Shown here: positions 32,372 to 40,568 of the stretch, piece by piece
Position numbering within the stretch: the first letter of the stretch is position 1
How the letters are laid out: every line of letters starts with the position of its first letter
NCBI RefSeq assembly: GCF_014654205.1
Contig: NZ_BNAW01000002.1
Span: 310,001-374,000 of the forward strand
DNA: 64,000 bases
Direction: 5' to 3'
From: Amycolatopsis bullii
GTDB taxonomy: Bacteria > Actinomycetota > Actinomycetes > Mycobacteriales > Pseudonocardiaceae
Position numbers and translations under genes: made by a program
The notes under the pieces: model-generated
Seen by the model: the letters and a program-made list of their open reading frames with translations, nothing else
What the model was told of the DNA's origin: nothing
Databases searched by the model: none

Positions 32372-32977
32372 CTCGACGACTGGACCACCGAAGCCCCGGC
32401 GAAAGACCGGCGGGTGCGCCGGTCGCGCGCGGCGCTGATGCGGGCGGCGGTCGAGCTCGTGTCCGAACGCGACTCCACCGCCGTCCCGGTGTCCGAGATC
32501 GCCGAGGCCGCGGACGTCAGCCGCCAGGTGCTGTACCAGCAGTTCGGCGACCGCGACACGCTGCTGCTGGAGGCCGCGCTCGACCTCGTCCGGCGCGAGC
32601 TGCTCGGCGAGCTCGCCGGCCTCGCGGTCCCCGACGGCGAACGCGCGTCGCTGCTGGCGCTGGGCCGGCACTTCGCCCGGTACCGGCGCTTCTACCGCGC
32701 GCTGCTGACCGGGGCGTCCGCGTTCGCCCTCACCAAGGCGCTGACCGGCCTGTTCCTGCCGGTCAACCGGGAGAACCTCGGCCGCGCGTTCGGCGGGCGG
32801 CTCGACGCCGAGAGCGTCGAAGACCTGGCCACCTTCCTGACCGGCGGGGCCGGGGCGGTCGTCAACGCGTGGGTCGTCGACGGGCCGGACCCGCTCGACC
32901 CCGAAGAGTTCGCCGGCCGGCTGCAGCGGATGCACACGGTCGTCACCGCGATGATCACGAAGGAGGCCGGCCGATGA
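32369..32977 (+). CDS. TetR-family regulator
   Basis: 202 residues from GTG at 32369. HTH: MRAAVELVSERDSTAVPVSE with IAEAADVSRQVLYQQFGDRD. The start codon overlaps the inverted repeat at 32348-32371, so either autorepression acts at the start itself or translation begins slightly downstream; no better ATG is visible. The stop overlaps the ATG of the CocE-type esterase (ATGA), so the two are one transcript and probably functionally linked. Confidence 0.85.
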   Translation: MLDDWTTEAPAKDRRVRRSRAALMRAAVELVSERDSTAVPVSEIAEAADVSRQVLYQQFGDRDTLLLEAALDLVRRELLGELAGLAVPDGERASLLALGRHFARYRRFYRALLTGASAFALTKALTGLFLPVNRENLGRAFGGRLDAESVEDLATFLTGGAGAVVNAWVVDGPDPLDPEEFAGRLQRMHTVVTAMITKEAGR

Positions 32978-34584
32978 TCAGCCGTCTCGTCGAACGCCTG
33001 CTGAAGCTGCCCGCGCCGGCCACCCGGCGCCTCACCGTCCAGCGGGACCTGCGCGTCCCGATGCCCGACGGCGCCGAACTGCTCGCCGACCACTGGGCGC
33101 CGCGCGGGGGCGCGGCCGGGCTCCCGACCGCGCTGGTGCGCACGCCCTACGGCCGCCGGGGCGTGTTCGGGGCGATCCTGGCGCGTCCCCTGGCCGAACG
33201 CGGGTTCCAGGTGCTGATCCAGAGCACCCGCGGCGGCTTCGGCTCCGGCGGTGTCTTCGATCCGCTGCGGCAGGAACGCGAAGACGGTCTCGCCACGGTG
33301 GACTGGGTGGTGGCCCAGCCGTGGTCCGGCGACGCGATCGTGCTCGTCGGCCCCAGCTACCTGGGGTACGTGCAGTGGGCCGTGGCCGACCACCTGCCAC
33401 CGCAGGTCAAGGCGATCGTCCCCCAGGTCACCGAATCCGGGTTGACGCTGGAATTCCTGCGCGAGGACGGCTTTTCGCTGGAGACGCCGTTCGGCTGGGG
33501 CGTCCAGGTCGCGGTCCAAGAGCGCCCGTTCGCGCTGCTCCGGCAACGGGCTCAGGCGAAGAAGCTGGAGCGGGCGCTGAACACCCTGCCGCTCGCCCAG
33601 GCCGACGTCGTCGCCATCGGCCACCGCTCCGACTACATCCAGGACGTCCTCACCCGCACCGAGCACCACCCGCGCTGGGCGGAGATCGACCACCGGCATC
33701 GCGTCGCGGACGTGACCGTGCCGGTCAGCTCGGTCGCCGGCTGGTACGACATCTTCCTGCCCGGCCAGCTGCGCGACTTCCGGACCCTGCAGGACGCCGG
33801 ACGGCGGCCGCGGCTCACGGTCGGGCCGTGGACCCACGCGGGCAACCTGTTCGCCAGCACGGGCGAGACGCTCCGGGAAACCGTCGGATTCGGGCTCGCG
33901 CTCGCGCGCGGCGAGGAGCCGCCGGAGCGGGCGCCGGTCCGGTTGTTCGTCATGGGCGAGGAAGCCTGGCGGGACTTCGCGTCCTGGCCGCCGGAAGGCT
34001 ATGCGCCGCAACGGTTCCACCTGCGGGCCGGCGGCACGCTGGCGCCGGGCGTCCCCGGCGAGTCCGCGCCGGACCGCTACCGCTACGACCCGGCGGACCC
34101 GACCCCGGCGGCCGGCGGCGTGCGCATGGCGCCCGACGCGGGCCGGGTGGACAACGCGGCGCTCGAAGCGCGCGCCGACGTCCTCACCTACACCACGGCC
34201 GTTCTCGACGAGGACGTGGAAGTGATCGGGGACGTGCACGCGGAGATCTGGTTCCGCTCCAGCCTGCGGTTCGCCGACGTCTTCGTCCGGCTCTGCGACG
34301 TCGGCCCGGACGGCCGGTCGGTCAACGTCTGCGACGGCCTCATCAGCCTGCGCGACGCGGACGAGCTCGCCGCCGTCACCGTCCGGCTGTGGCCGACGGC
34401 GCATCGGTTCCGGCGCGGGCACCGCATCCGCGTCCAGGTCTCCAGCGGCGCTTTCCCGCGCTACGCCCGGAATCCCGGCACCGGCGAGCCGCACGCCACC
34501 GCCGTCACGCTGCGCGCCGCGGACCAGGAGGTCCACCACGACCCCGCGCACGCGTCGGCGATCGTGCTGCCCGTGCGTGCGTGA
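32974..34584 (+). CDS. CocE/NonD-family serine hydrolase
   Basis: 536 residues. The nucleophile elbow is VGPSYLGYVQW (GxSYxG, characteristic of CocE/X-Pro dipeptidyl-peptidase). TRGGFGSGGVFDP is the oxyanion tyrosine/RG region, and the C-terminal jelly-roll (about 340-536) contains EIWFRSSLRFADVFVRLCDV and GHRIRVQVSSGAFPRYARN. No signal peptide, so probably cytosolic. Family members cleave esters, amides or beta-lactam-type bonds. The substrate is unknown. Translationally coupled to the TetR gene. Confidence 0.9.
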   Translation: MISRLVERLLKLPAPATRRLTVQRDLRVPMPDGAELLADHWAPRGGAAGLPTALVRTPYGRRGVFGAILARPLAERGFQVLIQSTRGGFGSGGVFDPLRQEREDGLATVDWVVAQPWSGDAIVLVGPSYLGYVQWAVADHLPPQVKAIVPQVTESGLTLEFLREDGFSLETPFGWGVQVAVQERPFALLRQRAQAKKLERALNTLPLAQADVVAIGHRSDYIQDVLTRTEHHPRWAEIDHRHRVADVTVPVSSVAGWYDIFLPGQLRDFRTLQDAGRRPRLTVGPWTHAGNLFASTGETLRETVGFGLALARGEEPPERAPVRLFVMGEEAWRDFASWPPEGYAPQRFHLRAGGTLAPGVPGESAPDRYRYDPADPTPAAGGVRMAPDAGRVDNAALEARADVLTYTTAVLDEDVEVIGDVHAEIWFRSSLRFADVFVRLCDVGPDGRSVNVCDGLISLRDADELAAVTVRLWPTAHRFRRGHRIRVQVSSGAFPRYARNPGTGEPHATAVTLRAADQEVHHDPAHASAIVLPVRA

Positions 34585-34677
34585 GTGAAAAAGAGCTCCC
34601 CGCGACGCGCCGTGAATCGTGTAACGCACCCGCGGGCACCGCGACTAACGCGGTGTTTCCGGCGCGCGGGAGGCATC

Positions 34678-36612
34678 GTGGACGTCAAGACGGACCGGCA
34701 GTCCGAGCAGGAGCAGGCCGCGGCCGCGCGGGCCGCGGAGCGCACCGGGGAGCGGCAGGCCAAGATCGCGTTGCTGCGCAAGCCCGGCGGCATCGCCGAG
34801 GCCGACGAGCCGAGCCGGGTGGCGACCCGGATCGACCGGCTCGGCCGCTACTACCCCGACGTCCGGCCGGTGAGCCCGGCGGCGATCGCGGCCGGGGACC
34901 CGGCGGCGATGACGGCCGCCGGCGCCATCCTCGAACGCATCGTGCTCACCGACGACCTGCTCGGCGTGGGCTACCTCGAAGGCGGGGTCACGGCGTCGGC
35001 CGCCGTCGGCCGGGTGAACATCCGGAACGCCCAAGGCCGGCTGGTCGGCTACGGCACGGGATCGCTCGTGTCGCCGGACCTGCTGCTGACCAACCACCAC
35101 GTGCTGCCGGACGCCGAGGCCGCCGGGTTCAGCCTCATCGAGTTCGACTACCAGGACGGCATCGACGGCCTGCCCCGGCCGGTGCGGGCGTTCGCGCTGG
35201 ACCCGGACCGCTTCTTCGCCGCCGACCGGGCACTCGATTTCGCGCTCGTGGCGGTGCGGGCGACCGCGGACGAGCTGCGTCCCTTCGGGTTCAACCGGCT
35301 GATCGGCAGCGAAGGCAAGGCGATCGTCGGCGACTTCGTCACCATCGTCCAGCACCCCGGCGGCGGCAAGAAACAGGTCGCGCTGCGGGAAAACCGGGTC
35401 GTCGACGTCCTCGACGACTTCCTGCACTACGAAACCGACACCGAACCCGGGTCGTCCGGCTCGCCGGTGTTCAACGACCAGTGGGAAATCGTGGCGCTGC
35501 ACCACGCGAGCGTCCCGGCGGCGGGCCACGCGGAGTACGGCGGGTACCTCAACGAAGGCATCCGCGTCAGCAAGCTGCTGAAGTTCCTGCGGGAGCAGTC
35601 GTTCGCGCCGGCGCAGCGGGCGCTGCTCGACCAGCTGGCCACCCGTCCCGAGCGCGCGCAGCCGGCCGCCGGCAACGGCGCTTCGGGTGCTTCGCCGGTG
35701 CTGACGCTCTCGATGCCGTTCGACATCCGCCTGCGCGCCGAACCGGTGGCCGGGCGGATCGACCCCGACTACTCGAACCGCGAAGGGTACGACCCGGCGT
35801 TCCTGCCCGGGCACGTCGTCCCGCTGCCCGGGCTGTCCGACGCGCTGCTCCCGCTGGCGGCGATCAACCGGCAGGCCACCGGCGAGCCGCGGTACGTCCT
35901 GCCGTACCACCACTTCAGCGTCGTCATGCACCGGGAGCGGCGGCTGGCGATGTTCACCGCGGTCAACATCGACGGGCGCACCAGCCGGGCGCTGCGGCGC
36001 GAAGCCGACCACTGGTCGCTCGACCCGCGGGTCGCCGTCACCGAGCAGGTCGGCGAGGAGATCTACCGGGACAACCCCCTGGATCGCGGGCACCTGGTCC
36101 GCCGCCTCGACCCGGCGTGGGGCGCGACCGAGGCGATCGCGCAGCTGGGCAACGACGACACGTTCCACTTCACGAACTGCTCGCCGCAGCACAAGGACTT
36201 CAACCAGAACAAGACGACCTGGGCCGGGCTCGAGGACTACGTGCTGAACAACGCGGACACCTTCGACCTCAAGGTCAGCGTGGTGACCGGCCCGGTCCTC
36301 GCCGCCGACGACGACCGGTACCGCGGAGTGCAGCTGCCCCGCCAGTTCTGGAAGGTCGTCGCGATGGTGAAGGCCGACGGCACCCTGTCGGCGACGGCGT
36401 ACCTGCTGAGCCAGGAAGAACTCATCCGCGGCCTGGAGGCGGCGACGGAGTTCGACTACGGCGCATACCGCACGTACCAGGTGCCGGTGCGCCGGATCGC
36501 CGAGCTGACCGGCCTGTCGTTCGGCGAGCTGCCGGACGCGGACCCGCTGGAGCGCCAGGAATCCACGGGCGAGGTGCGGGAGATCGGCGGCCCGGCGGAC
36601 CTAGTGCTCTGA
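34678..36612 (+). CDS. Trypsin-like protease fused to a DNA/RNA non-specific endonuclease
   Basis: 644 residues from GTG at 34678 behind GGGAGG. Residues about 95-290 are a trypsin-fold protease: GTGSLVSPDLLLTNHHVL (His), RALDFALVAV (Asp), ETDTEPGSSGSPVFNDQW (Ser). Residues about 360-620 are a beta-beta-alpha-metal nuclease of the NucA type: RDNPLDRGHLVRRLDP (DRGH catalytic histidine) and FHFTNCSPQHKDFNQNKTTW (metal-binding Asn). No signal peptide, so the enzyme should be intracellular or released by another route. A helical charged N-terminus precedes the protease. This architecture suggests a conflict or cell-death effector in which one part controls the other; that is inference. It converges on the GntR gene with a 12-bp overlap. 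Confidence 0.9.
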   Translation: MDVKTDRQSEQEQAAAARAAERTGERQAKIALLRKPGGIAEADEPSRVATRIDRLGRYYPDVRPVSPAAIAAGDPAAMTAAGAILERIVLTDDLLGVGYLEGGVTASAAVGRVNIRNAQGRLVGYGTGSLVSPDLLLTNHHVLPDAEAAGFSLIEFDYQDGIDGLPRPVRAFALDPDRFFAADRALDFALVAVRATADELRPFGFNRLIGSEGKAIVGDFVTIVQHPGGGKKQVALRENRVVDVLDDFLHYETDTEPGSSGSPVFNDQWEIVALHHASVPAAGHAEYGGYLNEGIRVSKLLKFLREQSFAPAQRALLDQLATRPERAQPAAGNGASGASPVLTLSMPFDIRLRAEPVAGRIDPDYSNREGYDPAFLPGHVVPLPGLSDALLPLAAINRQATGEPRYVLPYHHFSVVMHRERRLAMFTAVNIDGRTSRALRREADHWSLDPRVAVTEQVGEEIYRDNPLDRGHLVRRLDPAWGATEAIAQLGNDDTFHFTNCSPQHKDFNQNKTTWAGLEDYVLNNADTFDLKVSVVTGPVLAADDDRYRGVQLPRQFWKVVAMVKADGTLSATAYLLSQEELIRGLEAATEFDYGAYRTYQVPVRRIAELTGLSFGELPDADPLERQESTGEVREIGGPADLVL

Positions 36613-37251
36613 GCCGCGCAGCACCTCGGACGCACGTCGGCGGTGCACGGCGAACAGCTCCAGCGCCGCGTCCCGATCCCCCGCGCGCAGCGCCTCGGCG
36701 AGCTCGCGGTGCTCGGCGGGGATGCCCGCGAGGTAGCCCTCGGACTCCAGGCCGATGCGCGTCAGCAGGAACAGGTGCACCTGGGAGCGGATCGCCTCCC
36801 ACGCTTCGCGCAGGCGGTGGTGGCCCGCGGCGGCGTAGACCGCGTCGTGGAAGGCGAGGTCGCAGCGGACCATCTCGTGCTCGTCGGCCGCCCGGTCCAT
36901 GCGGGCGACGACGGCGTCGATCTCCGCCAGGTCGGGCGCCCGGTCCACCACCAAGGTCACGGCGAGCTGTTCGAGCGCCGCCCGCAGGCTGTCCAGCTCG
37001 GCGACGTCCACTTCGGACAACGCGGTGACGGTGGTGCCCCGGTGCCACTCGCCGCGGACCAGCCCTTCGCGTTCCAGCTTGAGCAGTGCCTCCCGGACCG
37101 GCCCGCGGCTGACGCCGAGCGCTCCCGCCAGCTCCACCTCGCGCAGCTGGCTGCCCGGCGCGTACCCGCCGTCGAAGATCGCGTCGCGGATGCGGTCGGC
37201 CACCTCGTCGGCCAGCCCGCGCCGGCGGGCCGGAGCCACGTGAGCACTCAT
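36601..37251 (-). CDS. GntR-family regulator, FCD type
   Basis: 216 residues. N-terminal winged helix LADEVADRIRDAIFDGGYAP and LAGALGVSRGPVREALLKLE, then an all-helical FCD domain with metal-binding positions in CDLAFHDAVYAAAGHHRL and EHRELAEALRAGD. FCD regulators usually sense organic acids. It is divergent from the VOC gene; only 22 bp separate the two start codons, and a 12-bp palindrome fills the middle. Confidence 0.9.
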   Translation of the reverse strand: MSAHVAPARRRGLADEVADRIRDAIFDGGYAPGSQLREVELAGALGVSRGPVREALLKLEREGLVRGEWHRGTTVTALSEVDVAELDSLRAALEQLAVTLVVDRAPDLAEIDAVVARMDRAADEHEMVRCDLAFHDAVYAAAGHHRLREAWEAIRSQVHLFLLTRIGLESEGYLAGIPAEHRELAEALRAGDRDAALELFAVHRRRASEVLRGSEH

Positions 37252-37256
37252 GTCGT

Positions 37257-37268
37257 AATGTTAACATT
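37257..37268. promoter_or_regulatory. GntR operator palindrome
   Basis: AATGTTAACATT is a perfect 12-bp palindrome in the 22-bp gap between two divergent ATG codons (37251 and 37274). The AT content stands out. It is the likely GntR/FCD site and would control both genes. Confidence 0.7.
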
Positions 37269-37273
37269 CAGAC

Positions 37274-37690
37274 ATGAATCTCCCCCGCTTCCACCTGGCG
37301 ATGCCCGTCGACGACCTGGCCGCGGCCCGGCGGTTCTACGGCGAAGTCCTCGGCCTCGAGCAGGGCCGCAGCGCGGACACCTGGGTCGACTGGAACCTGC
37401 ACGGCCACCAGTTCGTCACGCACCTGGCGCCGGCCGGGCCGGAGCGCGTCCACAACCCGGTCGACGGCCACGACGTGCCGGTGCCGCACTTCGGCCTGAT
37501 CCTCACCGTCCCGCAGTTCCAGGCGCTCGCCGAACGCCTGCGTGCCGCGGGCACGGAGTTCGTGATCGAGCCGTACGTCCGGTTCGCGGGGCAGGCCGGT
37601 GAGCAGTGGACGATGTTCCTACTCGACCCGGCCGGCAACGCCCTGGAGTTCAAGGCCTTCGCCGATGATGCCCAGGTGTTCGCGGTCTGA
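37274..37690 (+). CDS. VOC-superfamily dioxygenase/glyoxalase-like protein
   Basis: 138 residues. [20 protein letters not shown] gives the first metal histidine and beta-alpha unit, [19 protein letters not shown] the middle strands, [14 protein letters not shown] the second half with its histidine, and [15 protein letters not shown] the final glutamate. The set of H/H/E ligands suggests a metal enzyme rather than a binding protein. The substrate is unknown. It has almost no leader before the ATG and may be leaderless. The gap to the next gene (37691-37795) carries no recognised site. Confidence 0.87.
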   Translation: MNLPRFHLAMPVDDLAAARRFYGEVLGLEQGRSADTWVDWNLHGHQFVTHLAPAGPERVHNPVDGHDVPVPHFGLILTVPQFQALAERLRAAGTEFVIEPYVRFAGQAGEQWTMFLLDPAGNALEFKAFADDAQVFAV

Positions 37691-37795
37691 GCCGCCCGAA
37701 ATCCGGATAATCGCCGGACGGCCTCAAACCACCCGATCGGGCTGACCGGCGATTACGGACATCGCTGTACCTCTTACTCGGGGTACCCGGAGGTC

Positions 37796-38539
37796 ATGGA
37801 ACCAGCCGACGACGTGCCGGACGCGGTGCTGCTCGCCGCCCTGCGGGCCGGGGATCTCGACGCCGCCGGACGGCTCTTCCGGCGGCACGCCGAGCCGCTG
37901 TGGCGGACCGCCGGCGCGTGGGCGCGGCAGCCCGCCGAGCGGGACGATCTCGTGGCCGAGACGTTCGCCAGGGTGCTGACCATCGTGCGGGCCGGCGGCG
38001 GGCCGCAGGGAGACTTGCGGCCCTACCTCGTGGTGACCCTGCGCAATCTGGTGGCCCGGTGGAGCCGGCAGCGCAACCGGGTGGAGCTGTGGGCCACCGT
38101 CCCCGAGTCCGGGCGGTCGACCGGTGCCGACGAGCTCGCCCTGCACCGGTCGAACGCCCGGCTCGTCTGGTCGGCCTACTGCACGCTGCCCGGCCGGTGG
38201 CGGACGGTGCTGTGGCGCACCGCGGCCGAAGGCGGCAGCCCGACGGAGGTGGCCCCTTCGCTGGGGCTGTCGCCGAACAGCGTCGCGGCGCTGGCGATGC
38301 GGGCGCGGGAAGGCCTGCGGCAGGCCTACCTGCAGGTCCAGGTACCCGAGCCGGAGGAGCCGGCCTGCCGCGAACCGCGCCGCCGGATGGGCGCCTGGGT
38401 CCGCGGCGCACTGCCGCCGCGCCGGGCGGACGCCGTCGCCGGCCACGTCGCCGCCTGCCGGGCCTGCCGGGTGATCGCCCACCGCCTCGACGAGGCGAAC
38501 CGCGAGCTACCCGGCTCGGCCGCCCGGCTCACCGGCTGA
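37796..38539 (+). CDS. ECF sigma factor with a fused zinc-binding anti-sigma-like tail
   Basis: 247 residues. Region 2 reads RLFRRHAEPLWRTAGAWARQ and DDLVAETFARVLTIVRAG, region 4 WRTVLWRTAAEGGSPTEVAP to SPNSVAALAMRAREGLRQAY. After a short linker the last 60 residues contain HVAACRACR, the HxxxCxxC signature of zinc-binding anti-sigma domains. Such tails can restrain the sigma factor in the same chain. There is no separate anti-sigma gene downstream. The target genes are unknown. Confidence 0.88.
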   Translation: MEPADDVPDAVLLAALRAGDLDAAGRLFRRHAEPLWRTAGAWARQPAERDDLVAETFARVLTIVRAGGGPQGDLRPYLVVTLRNLVARWSRQRNRVELWATVPESGRSTGADELALHRSNARLVWSAYCTLPGRWRTVLWRTAAEGGSPTEVAPSLGLSPNSVAALAMRAREGLRQAYLQVQVPEPEEPACREPRRRMGAWVRGALPPRRADAVAGHVAACRACRVIAHRLDEANRELPGSAARLTG

Positions 38540-38576
38540 GCCCCGGGTCCTCGACGAGCGCGCCGCCCCGCTGACC

Positions 38577-38622
38577 CTCGTGAGTGGTAAGGCGGGTTCT
38601 AGCCCGCCTCACCACTCACGAG
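38577..38622. terminator. Bidirectional terminator with a stop codon in its loop
   Basis: Arms of 20 bp (CTCGTGAGTGGTAAGGCGGG and its complement, one mismatch) enclose the loop TTCTAG at 38597-38602, between convergent genes. The TAG stop of the leftward fadE33 gene (38599-38601 on the minus strand) lies inside the loop. Confidence 0.85.
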
Positions 38623-39654
38623 GTCTGGGGGCCCGAAGAGCAGAGCTGTCCCGTGGGCGCGTTTGAAGTACAGGTGGGCGTCGTGCTCCCAGGTGATCGC
38701 GATGCCGCCGTGGAGCTGGATCATCTCCGCGGCCGCATGCGCGAACGCCTCGCCGCACACGACCTTCGCGGTCTCGACGGCCTCGGCGTCGCCGTCCACC
38801 AGGGCCGCGTACAGCGCCGAGCGGGCCGCTTCGACGTGGACGTGCACGTCCGCCATCCGGTGCTTCAACGCCTGGAACGACCCGATCGGGCGGCCGAACT
38901 GCTGGCGTTGCTTCGTGTACTCCACCGTCAGCTCCAGCGCCCGCGCGGCCGCCCCCACCTGCTCCGCCGCCACCGCGACCGTCGCCGTGTCCCGCAATTG
39001 CCGCAGCGACGAACCGAACCCGCCGACGTCGAGACGGCGAGCCGGCGTCGAAGCACACTCGACCACCGCGAGCCGCCGGCCCGGGTCCAGGCTCGTCACG
39101 CGCGAACGGCGCACCCCGTCCAGCGGCACTGCGTACAGCCCGGTCCCGTCGTCGCTACGAGCCACGGCGAGCAGGACGTCGGCGAGGTCGCCGTCCAGGA
39201 CGTAGCAGGCGCGGCCGTCGAGTCCCGCGTCCGACGCGCGCAGGGCCGGCGTCCACCGGCCGTCCTCGCCGGACCAGGCCAGCGCGGCCAGCGTCGTGCC
39301 CGCGGCGATGCCCGGCAGCAGTTCGCGGCACGCGGCGTCGTTGCCGGTCAGGAGCAGCGCCTGGGCCGCCAGCACCGCCGAGCCCAGCATCGGCGCCGGG
39401 GTGAGCGTCCGGCCGAGTTCCGCCAGCACGACGCACACCTCGGGGAGCCCGGCGCCCGCACCGCCGTAGTGCTCCGGAATCGCCAGTGCGGCCACACCGA
39501 TCTGCTCGCACAGCGTCGACCACAGCTTGTCGTCGTACCCCAGCGGCGACGCCATCGCGGCCCGCACCGCCTCCGGTCCCGACCGGCGGGTCAGCAGGGC
39601 CCGGACGGCGTCCCGCAGCGCCCGGGCTTCCTCGGTCTCCATCGGGTCGGTCAT
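38599..39654 (-). CDS. fadE33: Acyl-CoA dehydrogenase, FadE33-like
   Basis: 351 residues. Short acyl-CoA dehydrogenase fold with an N-terminal helical domain (IGVAALAIPEHYGGAGAGLP) and C-terminal domain ending HGGIAITWEHDAHLYFKRAH. The order fadE33-fadE32-fadE31-fadD3 matches the KstR2-type region of mycobacteria, where these subunits pair in heteromeric dehydrogenases acting on CoA thioesters late in steroid C/D ring breakdown. The usual catalytic glutamate position is not obvious, which suits a subunit of a mixed complex. Start overlaps the fadE32 stop (ATGA). Confidence 0.82.
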   Translation of the reverse strand: MTDPMETEEARALRDAVRALLTRRSGPEAVRAAMASPLGYDDKLWSTLCEQIGVAALAIPEHYGGAGAGLPEVCVVLAELGRTLTPAPMLGSAVLAAQALLLTGNDAACRELLPGIAAGTTLAALAWSGEDGRWTPALRASDAGLDGRACYVLDGDLADVLLAVARSDDGTGLYAVPLDGVRRSRVTSLDPGRRLAVVECASTPARRLDVGGFGSSLRQLRDTATVAVAAEQVGAAARALELTVEYTKQRQQFGRPIGSFQALKHRMADVHVHVEAARSALYAALVDGDAEAVETAKVVCGEAFAHAAAEMIQLHGGIAITWEHDAHLYFKRAHGTALLFGPPDLVSGEAG

Positions 39655-40568
39655 CGGAGGACCCGCGCGCGGTGGAACGACCCGGTCCCCCAGGCCCCGG
39701 CGAGGGCCCGCACCTTCGTCAGCCGGAGGCCGAGGTCGTGCTCGGCCGTGTAGCCGATCGCGCCGTGCACCTGCAGGGCGGTGCGCGCGGCGAGCACCGC
39801 GGCGTCCCCGGCCAGCACCTTGGCCGCCGAGACGTCCCGCGCGAAGGTCTCCCCGGCGACGGCCGCGCCGTACAGCAGCGGCCGGGCCAGTTCGAGCCGG
39901 GTGACGACGTCGGCGAGGAGGTGCTTGATCGCCTGGTATTCGCCGATCGCCCGGCCGTACTGCTTGCGTTGTTTCGCGTACGCCACCGACGTGTCGAGGA
40001 GCCATTGCCCTGCCCCCACGAGCTGGGCGGCCACGGCCAGGACCCCGCGGTCGAACGCGCCGCCACTCGACGCACCGGCCGCGTCCGGAACCCGGAACAA
40101 CCGCCGCGCGGGGTCGATCGAGCGCACGAGGTCGCCGGCTCCGGTGAGCTGCGCGCCGGTGAGGTCCAGCACCACGCCCGCGATGTCGGCGTCGAGAGCG
40201 AGGGGGACCTCCGGCGGCGCGACGACGGTGGCCACGAGGTCGCCCTCGGCGAGGGAGGTGAGCCGGTGCCCGGTCAGCAGCGCCGGGGCGACCGCGGCCG
40301 ACTCGACGACCGGGCCCGGGACGGCGTGGTAGCCGAGCGCTTCGCAGGCGACCACCAGGTCGACCGGACCGGCGCCGAGCCCGCCGAGGTCCTCGTCGAC
40401 CAGCAACGCGAAGACGCCGACGTCGGCGAGCGCCCGCCAGAGCTTGAGGCCGCGGTCGTGCTCCCCCGCCGCCCAGGCGCGGGCGGCGGCCGCGGTGTCC
40501 GCCCCGCCCAGCAGCTCGTGCAGCGTCGCGGCGAACTGCCGTTGCTCCGGCGAGAGCTGGAACCTCAT
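39651..40568 (-). CDS. fadE32: Acyl-CoA dehydrogenase, FadE32-like
   Basis: 305 residues. MRFQLSPEQRQFAATLHELL opens the N-terminal domain; SVAYAKQRKQYGRAIGEYQA and LQVHGAIGYTAEHDLGLRLT are standard acyl-CoA dehydrogenase segments contacting FAD. It is shorter than typical homotetrameric members, in line with the short FadE32/33 chains of the alpha2beta2 steroid enzymes. Overlaps both neighbours by ATGA, so its translation is coupled within the operon. Confidence 0.82.
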   Translation of the reverse strand: MRFQLSPEQRQFAATLHELLGGADTAAAARAWAAGEHDRGLKLWRALADVGVFALLVDEDLGGLGAGPVDLVVACEALGYHAVPGPVVESAAVAPALLTGHRLTSLAEGDLVATVVAPPEVPLALDADIAGVVLDLTGAQLTGAGDLVRSIDPARRLFRVPDAAGASSGGAFDRGVLAVAAQLVGAGQWLLDTSVAYAKQRKQYGRAIGEYQAIKHLLADVVTRLELARPLLYGAAVAGETFARDVSAAKVLAGDAAVLAARTALQVHGAIGYTAEHDLGLRLTKVRALAGAWGTGSFHRARVLR

